From DAOUMF01 sp034411955 (lineage in GTDB: Bacteria > Chloroflexota > Dehalococcoidia > SM23-28-2 > RBG-16-64-32), in NCBI GenBank assembly GCA_034411955.1, contig DAOUMF010000017.1, forward strand, positions 1 to 11,213: 11,213 nt of DNA. Reading direction: 5' to 3'. The notes beneath the pieces are model-generated. The model ran no database searches. It saw only the letters and a list, made by a program, of their open reading frames with translations, and was not told the origin of the DNA. This document shows positions 5,478 through 11,213 of the stretch, in pieces; position 1 is the first letter of the stretch; each line of letters starts with the position of its first letter. A program made the position numbers and the translations under genes.

Positions 5478-6713
5478 ATGCAAGACGCTTTGCTCACAGA
5501 CGTTCGTAGGGAGCTGCGGGACGAGGTGCGGGCCTTCGTTCGCGACGAAGTGCCCCGTCAGCTCATCCTGGACATGGACGCGGGGAAGGTATCTTACCCC
5601 CGAGAGTTCCTCGAGGCCGCCGCTCTCCACCGGCTCCTGGGGCTGCGCTTCGACGAAAAGTACGGCGGGCGCGGGCTCGGCTGGGCGGAAGAGGTCGTGG
5701 CCCTGGAGGAGATCGGGGTACTCAGCACCAGCCTCCCCTGCCTGTACAGCCTGGTGAGCATCGTCGGCGAGGCGCTCAACGCCTTCGGCACGCCCGAGCA
5801 GAAGGAGCGCTGGCTGCGACCGACCCTGGAGGGGCGGCTCACCGTGGCGGAGGCCCTCACGGAGCCACGCGGCGGCTCTGATTTCTTCGGTGCGACGACC
5901 ACCGCCACTCGCGATGGAGACACCTGGGTCCTCAACGGCAAGAAGCGGTTCATCGTGGGCGCCGAGGGCGCGGACTGCTTCCTGGTGTACGCCCGCTCGC
6001 AGGAGGATGCGCCCTCGCATGAGTCGCTCAGCACTTTCATCGTGGAGCGCGGGCCGGACGTAGAGGTCCAGCACGTGTACGGCCTCCTGGGCATGCGCGG
6101 CGGGGGCACCGGCCGGGTCTACTTCCGGGACGTCCGCGTGCCCGCCGAGAACGTGATCCTGGGGGAGCACCGGGGAGCGCTGGTGTTCAACCAGATGATG
6201 ATACCGGAGCGGATGACCAGCGCGGCCGGCACCCTGGGAGGCGCCCGGGCGGCGCTGGAGATCGCAGCCCGCGACAGCAACCAGCGCAAGGCGTGCGGCG
6301 AGAAGATCCGTCGCTTCGAGGCGGTCAGCTTCAAGGTGGCCGACAGCATCACCATCCTGGACGCCGCCCGCGCTCTGGTGGAGATCGCCGCCCGCGCCAT
6401 CGACGCCGGCGACGAGCCGGGCCGCGTCCGTCGCCTGGTTTCCGAGGCGAAGAAGTTCGCCACCGATGCGGCCTGGCAGATCATCAACCACGCCATGCAG
6501 ATCATGGGCGGCATCGGCTACACCAACGTCTATCCGATCGAGCGGCTCCTGCGCGACGCCCGGCTCTCCATGATCTGGACCGGCACCAACGAGATCATGA
6601 ACCTCCTCATCCAGCATGAATACTATCAGGAACTGGGCATGGCCGCGCCCGTCCGCGACGTGGAGGCGGACGCGCCGGAGGCCGAGGTAGAAGGCGAGAA
6701 GGTATTCGAGTAG
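5478..6713 (+). CDS. Acyl-CoA dehydrogenase, FAD-dependent
   Basis: A flavoenzyme of the acyl-CoA dehydrogenase family (411 residues, usual 380-410) that introduces an alpha-beta double bond into an acyl-CoA thioester and passes electrons to ETF. The N-terminal helical domain runs to about 120, the FAD/substrate motif AEALTEPRGGSD is at 124-135, the beta domain follows, and the C-terminal helical domain carries QIMGGIGYTNVYPIERLLRD (341-360) and WTGTNEI (367-373). At the site where medium- and short-chain enzymes keep the catalytic Glu (YEGT) there is Thr368. Glu244 in IPERM aligns with the alternative base used by isovaleryl-CoA and long-chain enzymes. Substrate chain length cannot be read from this. 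A charged, acidic tail (393-411) is not part of the fold. AGGAGG at 5465-5470 supports the ATG. Codons favour GCC, CTC and ATC, unlike the pgk-tpiA genes. No ETF or thiolase gene is nearby, so the pathway context is unknown. Confidence 0.93.
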   Translation: MQDALLTDVRRELRDEVRAFVRDEVPRQLILDMDAGKVSYPREFLEAAALHRLLGLRFDEKYGGRGLGWAEEVVALEEIGVLSTSLPCLYSLVSIVGEALNAFGTPEQKERWLRPTLEGRLTVAEALTEPRGGSDFFGATTTATRDGDTWVLNGKKRFIVGAEGADCFLVYARSQEDAPSHESLSTFIVERGPDVEVQHVYGLLGMRGGGTGRVYFRDVRVPAENVILGEHRGALVFNQMMIPERMTSAAGTLGGARAALEIAARDSNQRKACGEKIRRFEAVSFKVADSITILDAARALVEIAARAIDAGDEPGRVRRLVSEAKKFATDAAWQIINHAMQIMGGIGYTNVYPIERLLRDARLSMIWTGTNEIMNLLIQHEYYQELGMAAPVRDVEADAPEAEVEGEKVFE

Positions 6714-6848
6714 GCTGGACCTGCGCCCCTGGCGCTCTGGCTAGGCGCATCTCTGCCGCTCGCAGGCTCCCCTACGTCGGCACCGTCGTCCGCCACATTG
6801 GGCCCCCTCGACTCAGTTGGAGGCGGGCGCCTATACTTCAATGCGAAG
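6714..6848. other. Intergenic gap before the ClC gene
   Basis: This 135-base gap has no supported gene. It lacks an obvious T-tract terminator after the acyl-CoA dehydrogenase stop. It contains a candidate promoter close to the ClC start (separate entry). An in-frame TTG at 6798 could lengthen the ClC protein by 17 residues, but the promoter lies downstream of that TTG and the extra residues look non-conserved. Confidence 0.4.
6808..6837 (+). promoter_or_regulatory. Candidate sigma-70-type promoter for the ClC gene (TCGACT-18-TATACT)
   Basis: A -10 box TATACT (6832-6837) is preceded, 18 bases upstream, by TCGACT (6808-6813), a four-of-six match to TTGACA. Transcription would begin near 6844, only a few bases before the ATG at 6849, and no Shine-Dalgarno is visible. 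This suggests a near-leaderless mRNA and favours the 6849 start. TATACT recurs in the same position relative to hflX. Confidence 0.5.
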
Positions 6849-8915
6849 ATGCAGTTCCCCTCCTTGGGAAGGAGACTTGCGAGCCTTGAGTTGCGGACTC
6901 TGGGTCCCAGGGTTGAGCCTCTTCTCCCGTACAGTCTGGCGGTTCTGGTGGGCCTGGGCGCAGGCGCGGGCGCCATCGTCTTCCGCGAACTGATCTCCGC
7001 ATTCGACTGGCTTTTCTTCGGGCAACTGGCGGACAAAGGCCTGAGCGGCCTGGACGACTGGCGAGTCGTCCTAGTTCCGGTCATCGGCGGCCTGTTGGTA
7101 GGCCCCATCATCTATTTCTTCGCCCGGGAGGCGAAGGGCCACGGTGTGCCCGAGGTGATGCTGGCAGTGGAGACCGAGGGCGGGCGGATCCGTCCCCGCG
7201 TAGCCGTTGTGAAATCACTAGCCTCCGCCCTCTGCATCGGCAGCGGCGGCTCGGTGGGCCGGGAAGGGCCCATCGTCCAGATCGCCTCCGCCATCGCCTC
7301 CACCCTAGGACAGATCGCCCGCCTGAGGGAGGACAACGTCCGCCTGCTCGTGGCCGCCGGGGCCGCCGGCGGCATCTCGGCCACGTTCAACGCCCCCATC
7401 GCGGGGGTGTTCTTCGCGCTGGAGGTCATCCTCCGCCACTTCAACGTCCGCAACTTCAGCGTGGTTGTCCTCAGCTCGGTGGTGGCCGACGCCATCGGCC
7501 ACGCCTACTTCGGGGACCATCCGGCGTTTCTCATACCCAGATACCGGCTGGAAAGCGCCCTAGAGTTGCCCCTGTACGCGCTGCTGGGCATCCTGGCCGC
7601 GGTGGCCGCTCTGGCATTCATATTGATCCTCTACAAGAGCGAGGACACCTTCGACCGGCTGGCCCTGCCGGAGTGGACGAAGGCCGCGATGGGTGGCCTC
7701 GGCATGGGTCTCCTGGGACTGTGGTTCGTCGACCTGTTCGGCGTGGGCTATGGGTCGGGGCCCAGCCAGTCCGCCATTCCCAGCGCCCTGGCCGGAGACC
7801 GGCCCCTTCAGGTACTCATTGCCCTCGCTGGACTGAAGATCCTGGCCACCTCCGTGACCATCGGCTCGGGAGGCTCCGGCGGCGTGTTCGCTCCCTCGCT
7901 TTTCATCGGTGCCATGCTGGGCGGCGCCTTTGGCGATGTCGTGAACCGCATCTGGCCGGGGGTGACGGCGCCGTCCGGGGCCTACGCCATGGTCGGCATG
8001 GCAGCCGTCTTCGCCGGCGCGGCCAGGGCGCCCATCACGTCCATCATTATCCTGTTCGAAATGACCCGAGACTACTCCATCATCCTGCCCCTGATGACCG
8101 CGGTTGTGATATCTACCGTGGTGGCCCAGGTCATCAGGAGGGACACGATCTACACTCTGAAACTCCGCCGCAAAGGGATCGAGATCACTGACCGGCGGGA
8201 GCAGCCGCGGTTGGCTTCCATCCCCGTAGGCCGGGCGATGAGCCGCAAGTTCGAGGTCGTCCCCAGTGACATGCCGGCGCAGCAGCTCCTCCAGGTATTC
8301 TCCGGCAGAGCCGCCCGCGAGGGCGCGCTGCCAGTGCTCGACTCCGGCAAGCGACTGGTTGGCATCATCACTCCCTCCGATCTGGAGCGCACGCTTGACA
8401 GAGACCTCTCGGAGCTCACAGCAGAGGACATAGCCACCAAGAGCCTGGTTACCGTGCACCCCGAGCAGACTCTCGACGAAGCGGTACGCCGTATGAGCGG
8501 TCAGTCGCTCCGCCAGCTTCCGGTGGTGAGCAGGAGCGACCACTCCCTGCTCCTGGGCATGGTCCGCCGGAGCGACGTGTTCGCCGCCTACGGGCGGCTG
8601 GCGCCCAGGCGGCGGGCAGCCGCCAGGCGGCCGTCTCCGCTCGCCGCCATTGAGGCCTACGGCACGGAGGTCCTGGAAGTTTCCGTTGCCAGCGACTCGC
8701 CAGTCATCGGCAGGGCGCTGAAGGACATCGATCTCCCTGACGAGAGCATTATCGTCTCGATCGTGCGCGATGGTGCGGCAGTCATTCCTCGCGGCGGCAT
8801 AACTCTGGCCGAGGGAGACAGGCTAGTACTCGTCGCCGTTCCTGCGGTCAAGGAAACCGTGCTCGAGCGGCTAAGGGGTCGCGTGGCCGAACCCGAGAGG
8901 GAGGGCAAAGGCTAG
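6849..8915 (+). CDS. ClC-family chloride channel/transporter with CBS pair and RCK_C (TrkA-C) domain
   Basis: An integral inner-membrane ClC protein of 688 residues. The membrane core (about 25-440) shows the anion-filter motifs: GHGVPE, GSGGSVGREGP with gating Glu139, and GGVFAP, plus a Tyr (Tyr435, in DTIYTLKL) at the place of the conserved ion-coordinating Tyr. The segment FALEVILRHF has Val193 where proton-coupled exchangers carry the internal proton Glu, as in eukaryotic ClC channels. Uncoupled Cl- conduction is therefore plausible. The cytoplasmic part has two CBS motifs (about 461-518 and 523-583) and then a C-terminal RCK_C/TrkA-C domain (about 601-678), a ligand-binding fold known from K+ transporters, which suggests nucleotide or dinucleotide control. 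An Arg/Ala-rich linker (about 584-595) joins them. The start at ATG 6849 is chosen because the promoter-like TATACT lies just upstream. Codons favour GCC and ATC, unlike the flanking core genes. Confidence 0.92.
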   Translation: MQFPSLGRRLASLELRTLGPRVEPLLPYSLAVLVGLGAGAGAIVFRELISAFDWLFFGQLADKGLSGLDDWRVVLVPVIGGLLVGPIIYFFAREAKGHGVPEVMLAVETEGGRIRPRVAVVKSLASALCIGSGGSVGREGPIVQIASAIASTLGQIARLREDNVRLLVAAGAAGGISATFNAPIAGVFFALEVILRHFNVRNFSVVVLSSVVADAIGHAYFGDHPAFLIPRYRLESALELPLYALLGILAAVAALAFILILYKSEDTFDRLALPEWTKAAMGGLGMGLLGLWFVDLFGVGYGSGPSQSAIPSALAGDRPLQVLIALAGLKILATSVTIGSGGSGGVFAPSLFIGAMLGGAFGDVVNRIWPGVTAPSGAYAMVGMAAVFAGAARAPITSIIILFEMTRDYSIILPLMTAVVISTVVAQVIRRDTIYTLKLRRKGIEITDRREQPRLASIPVGRAMSRKFEVVPSDMPAQQLLQVFSGRAAREGALPVLDSGKRLVGIITPSDLERTLDRDLSELTAEDIATKSLVTVHPEQTLDEAVRRMSGQSLRQLPVVSRSDHSLLLGMVRRSDVFAAYGRLAPRRRAAARRPSPLAAIEAYGTEVLEVSVASDSPVIGRALKDIDLPDESIIVSIVRDGAAVIPRGGITLAEGDRLVLVAVPAVKETVLERLRGRVAEPEREGKG

Positions 8916-8924
8916 CAGGGAGGA

Positions 8925-8954
8925 CCCGCCACCGGCGGCAAGTGCGCTGGCGGG
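8925..8954 (+). promoter_or_regulatory. Possible alternative hairpins overlapping the dapL ribosome binding site
   Basis: In the 52-base gap between the ClC gene and dapL, CCCGCCA (8925-8931) can pair with TGGCGGG (8948-8954), whose last bases form the edge of the dapL Shine-Dalgarno GGGAGGAGAG (8952-8961). A competing short hairpin pairs CCGCC (8926-8930) with GGCGG (8934-8938). The two cannot form together. In such GC-rich DNA this may be chance. Confidence 0.25.
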
Positions 8955-8967
8955 AGGAGAGAGAAGC

Positions 8968-10127
8968 ATGAACTTCGCGAGTCGCATCGAGAAGCTGCCG
9001 CCGTACCTGTTCGCTGAGATCAGCCGCAAGATCGCGGAGAAGCGGTCGCAGGGGGTGGACGTGATCTCCTTCGGCATCGGCGACCCGGACCTGCCGACGC
9101 CGGAGCGCATCATCGAGTCGCTGCGGGAGGCGTCGCTCGACGCGGCCAACCACCGCTACCCAGAGACGCAGGGCCTGCCGGAGCTGCGCGAGGCGATCGC
9201 CCGCTGGTACGAGCGCCGATTCGGGGTGTCGCTGGACCCACAGCGGGAGGTGCTGCCGCTGATCGGGTCCAAGGAGGGGATCGGGCACATCGCCCTCTGC
9301 TTCATCGAAGCGGGAGAGGTGGCGCTGGTGCCGGACCCGGGCTACCCGGTATACGCCATGGGGACGTTGCTGGCCGGGGGCGAGGCGTACTACCTGCCGC
9401 TGCAAGAAGAGAACGCCTTCCTGCCAGACCTGGAGGGGTGCCGAGACAGGTGCTGCGCAGGGCCAGGGTGCTGTGGCTCAACTATCCGAATAATCCCACC
9501 GGCGCCGTGGCCGACATCACGTTCTTCGAGCGGGCGGCGGCCTTCGCCCGGGAGCAGGGGCTGGCGGTGCTGCACGACGGCCCGTACTCGGAGGTAGCGT
9601 TCGAGGGCTACCGGCCGCCGAGCTTCCTCGAGGCGGAGGGCGCCCGCGAGGCGGGGATCGAGTTCCACTCCCTCTCCAAGTCGTACAACATGACGGGATG
9701 GCGGATAGGGATGGCGGTGGGGAACGGGGAGATCATCGACGCGCTGACGCGCGTGAAGTCCAACCTGGACTCAGGGATACCGCAGGCGATCCAGCGGATG
9801 GCGATAGCGGCGCTGGAGGGCCCGCAGGACTGCATCGAGGAGCACAACCAGGTGTACCAGCGGCGGCGGGACCGGCTGGTGGCGGCGCTGAGGGGACTGG
9901 GGCTGCGGGTGAGCCCGCCCAAGGCCAGCCTCTACGTGTGGGCGCGGGTGCCCGAGGGGACGACGAGCGTGGAGTTCGCGACGCGGCTGCTGGAGGAGGC
10001 TGGAGTAGCGGTGACCCCAGGAGTGGGCTAGGGACCCGGCGGCGAGGGGTACGTGCGGCTGTCCCTGACGATACCTGACGAGCGGCTGGAGGAGGGGGTG
10101 CGACGGCTGGAGGGACTGGGCGGATAG
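8968..10127 (+). pseudogene. dapL: LL-diaminopimelate aminotransferase, disrupted by a frameshift and an in-frame amber codon
   Basis: DapL converts tetrahydrodipicolinate directly to LL-diaminopimelate with glutamate as amino donor, using PLP (fold type I). The start at 8968 follows GGAGGAGAG. The first part (8968 to about 9438) gives residues up to FLPDLEG. Homology then continues in the -1 frame from about 9438 (VPRQVLRRARVLWLNYPNNPTGAV), with HDGPYSEV and the PLP-lysine segment HSLSKSYNMTGWRIG (Lys238, codon 9678-9680, after correction). One missing G in the GGGG run at 9435-9438 explains the shift. A second lesion is TAG at 10029-10031, in TPGVG*GPGGEGYVRLSLT, where family members have an aromatic residue. 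Coding-like sequence then continues in frame to TAG at 10125-10127. Repaired, the protein has 386 codons, close to the usual 388-410. As written, it yields a 209-residue product with the wrong C-terminus, lacking the PLP lysine. The lesions may be real decay or assembly errors. It lies between the ClC and Ddn-like genes. Confidence 0.88.
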
Positions 10128-10138
10128 CAGGGACGCGC

Positions 10139-10618
10139 ATGGGCAGGCGAGACAATCCGCGGCAGCCGGGCCCCCTGAGGCGCTGGTTCTTCCGCGCCCC
10201 GATCCTGATGTACCGCGTGGGCCTGGGTGGCCTGATGCCGGCGCAGGTGATGCTGACGACGGTGGGCCGCAAGAGCGGGCAGCCGCGTCGGGCGGTGGTA
10301 GACCTGCTGAAGCACGATCCCGCCACAGATACGTACTACGTGGTATCGGCCTACGGCGGGCTATCGGATTGGTATCGAAACCTGCAGGCGAACCCGGAAC
10401 TCCAAGTGCAGGCGGGTGGGCGCAAGTTTCGCGCTCGCGCGGCTACTTTGCCGCCGGATGAGGCGGAGGAAGTGCTCCTAGGATACTGGCGGCGGCACCG
10501 GCTGCTGGCGCCGATGTTGCTGCGCCTGGTCGGGCTGAGGGTGACGGCGGAGGAGGAGGCGCGGGCGGCGGCAGCAGAGATGAGGATGGTGGCGATCCGG
10601 CCCGAAGGGGAGGGGTAA
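10139..10618 (+). CDS. Nitroreductase/deazaflavin (F420)-dependent oxidoreductase, Ddn family
   Basis: A 159-residue split-barrel protein of the deazaflavin-dependent nitroreductase (Ddn/FDOR-B) family, whose members (about 150 residues) use reduced F420 to reduce quinones or other acceptors. Visible motifs are LTTVGRKSGQPRR (39-51), the YYVVSAYGG strand (66-74), DWYRNLQANPE (77-87) and a following QVQAGG strand; these match the F420-binding core. The substrate is unknown. Assignment to F420 implies the organism makes that cofactor, which some Chloroflexota do, but no F420 synthesis gene is in this window. A short N-terminal basic/hydrophobic segment (WFFRAPILMYRVGLGGLM, 16-33) could be membrane-associated, as reported for Ddn. 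The ATG at 10139 is 11 bases after the dapL stop, and only a weak AGCAGGGA lies between them, so expression probably depends on upstream transcription. Confidence 0.85.
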   Translation: MGRRDNPRQPGPLRRWFFRAPILMYRVGLGGLMPAQVMLTTVGRKSGQPRRAVVDLLKHDPATDTYYVVSAYGGLSDWYRNLQANPELQVQAGGRKFRARAATLPPDEAEEVLLGYWRRHRLLAPMLLRLVGLRVTAEEEARAAAAEMRMVAIRPEGEG

Positions 10619-10673
10619 GCGGCAGCAGGGCCTGCGCCCGCCGGCGCCAGCAGCATAAGCGCCCGTCCGTCGC

Positions 10674-10679
10674 TATACT
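10674..10679 (+). promoter_or_regulatory. Candidate -10 box (TATACT) for leaderless hflX
   Basis: TATACT matches the -10 consensus in five of six positions and ends 5 bases before the GTG at 10685, the first possible start in this reading frame. An in-frame TGA at 10679-10681 prevents any upstream start. Transcription would begin at or next to the GTG. No good -35 hexamer is present at 16-18 bases upstream. Confidence 0.4.
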
Positions 10680-10684
10680 GAGGG

Positions 10685-11213
10685 GTGGAGACCGGATCAC
10701 GCCCTGGAGGTGAAGGCGAGATAGCGCGCAGCCTGTACGAGACAGCGGAGCCCCCGGAGCGGGCGCTCCTAGTGGCGGGTGAGGTGAAACGGGGCAACGG
10801 ACGCTGGAATGCGCAGCGCTCGCTGGAGGAGTTGGCGCTGCTGGCGGATACCGCCGGAGCGCAGGTGGTGGGGTGGACGGTGCAGCGGCTGGAGCGGCCC
10901 CACCCGGCCACCTACATCGGCCGGGGCAAGGTGCGGGAGATCGCATCCCAGAGGAGCGCTCTGGGCTACACCACGGTGATCTTCGACGACGAGCTTTCGC
11001 CCTCCCAGCAGCGGACCCTGGAGAGGGAGTTGGAGGTGAAGGTGCTGGATCGCACGGCGCTGATCCTGGACATCTTCGCCCAGCACGCGCGGACGTGGGA
11101 GGGCAGGCTTCAGGTGGAGCTAGCCCAGCACGAGTACATCCTGCCGCGGCTGCGGGGCCAGTGGTCGCACCTGGAGCGGCTGGAGGGGCGCATCGGCACG
11201 CGCGGCCCGGGTG
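10685..11213 (+). CDS. hflX: Ribosome-associated GTPase HflX, N-terminal part (cut by window edge)
   Basis: HflX is a cytosolic GTPase that binds the 50S subunit and splits or rescues ribosomes under stress. The window holds 176 complete codons, covering the N-terminal HflX domain. Visible segments are LLADTAGAQVVGW, ERPHPATYIGRGKVREI (70-86), the conserved LSPSQQRTLE and DRTALILDIFAQHART (the LDIFAQ motif), then RLQVELAQ and a GRIGTRGPG end at the edge, just before the family's GE(T/S)xxE and G-domain motifs. The reading frame is open to the window end. The start is uncertain: GTG at 10685 is the first in-frame start after a TGA at 10679-10681 and falls at the predicted transcription start, giving a leaderless message. 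A later GTG (10772, residue 30) would cut into the conserved strand, so 10685 is preferred. It follows the Ddn-like gene by 66 bases. Confidence 0.93.
   Translation, partial: METGSRPGGEGEIARSLYETAEPPERALLVAGEVKRGNGRWNAQRSLEELALLADTAGAQVVGWTVQRLERPHPATYIGRGKVREIASQRSALGYTTVIFDDELSPSQQRTLERELEVKVLDRTALILDIFAQHARTWEGRLQVELAQHEYILPRLRGQWSHLERLEGRIGTRGPG

Noticed and set aside
6798..6848. ClC protein starting at TTG 6798
   Set aside because: The added 17 residues show no family features, and a promoter-like TCGACT-18-TATACT lies within that stretch, so ATG 6849 is preferred.
7560..8543. 327-codon minus-strand open frame opposite the ClC gene
   Set aside because: Its His/Gly/Gln-rich composition, lack of any recognisable motif and full overlap with a clear ClC gene mark it as antisense shadow.
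8885..8967. Lysine riboswitch before dapL
   Set aside because: The intergenic gap is only 52 bases, far too short for the lysine aptamer, and none of its conserved core is visible.
9435..9441. Programmed -1 frameshift in dapL
   Set aside because: There is no X-XXY-YYZ heptamer and no clear stimulatory stem, and the family is not known for frameshifting; a missing G is the simpler explanation.
10029..10031. Pyrrolysine or general amber readthrough in dapL
   Set aside because: TAG ends other genes here normally, no downstream readthrough structure is evident, and the gene already has a frameshift; simple decay or error is likelier.

Overview
The window is gene-dense, high-GC bacterial DNA with every supported gene on the + strand. 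Several things suggest a Chloroflexota bacterium, probably in or near Dehalococcoidia. These are the grouping of pgk, an archaeal-type phosphoglycerate mutase and tpiA, DAP synthesis through LL-diaminopimelate aminotransferase (DapL), an F420-type (Ddn) reductase, GC-rich palindromic repeats, and TATACT-type -10 boxes close to start codons. The taxonomic call is inference from remembered gene neighbourhoods, not a search.

Layout. Positions 1-2922 hold lower glycolysis: the 3' part of pgk, apgM (cofactor-independent mutase) and tpiA. Positions 2984-5251 are a compact run: miaA (tRNA isopentenyl transferase) overlaps a DinB-fold gene by 11 nt, and dapF follows 2 nt later. A repeat-rich gap (5252-5477) leads to an acyl-CoA dehydrogenase (5478-6713) and a ClC chloride transporter with CBS-CBS-RCK_C regulatory domains (6849-8915). 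A broken dapL (8968-10127), a Ddn-family F420-dependent oxidoreductase (10139-10618) and the start of hflX (10685 to the edge) close the window. No rRNA, tRNA, CRISPR array or insertion sequence was seen, and no gap exceeds about 230 bases.

How the genes relate. pgk, apgM and tpiA supply glycolytic and gluconeogenic triose steps. dapL and dapF are consecutive steps (tetrahydrodipicolinate to LL-DAP, then LL-DAP to meso-DAP) toward lysine. The acyl-CoA dehydrogenase and ClC genes lie between them. They use C-ending codons more than their neighbours do and look like an insertion into the housekeeping run.

The most notable signals are at the DAP steps. DapF has Ser where the first catalytic Cys is expected, and dapL carries both a 1-nt frameshift and an in-frame amber codon. 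Other points are a channel-like Val at the ClC proton-glutamate site, an acyl-CoA dehydrogenase whose catalytic Glu sits at the isovaleryl/long-chain-type position, and a family of nested palindromic repeats. I see no clearly new multi-gene system; most of the window is ordinary core metabolism.
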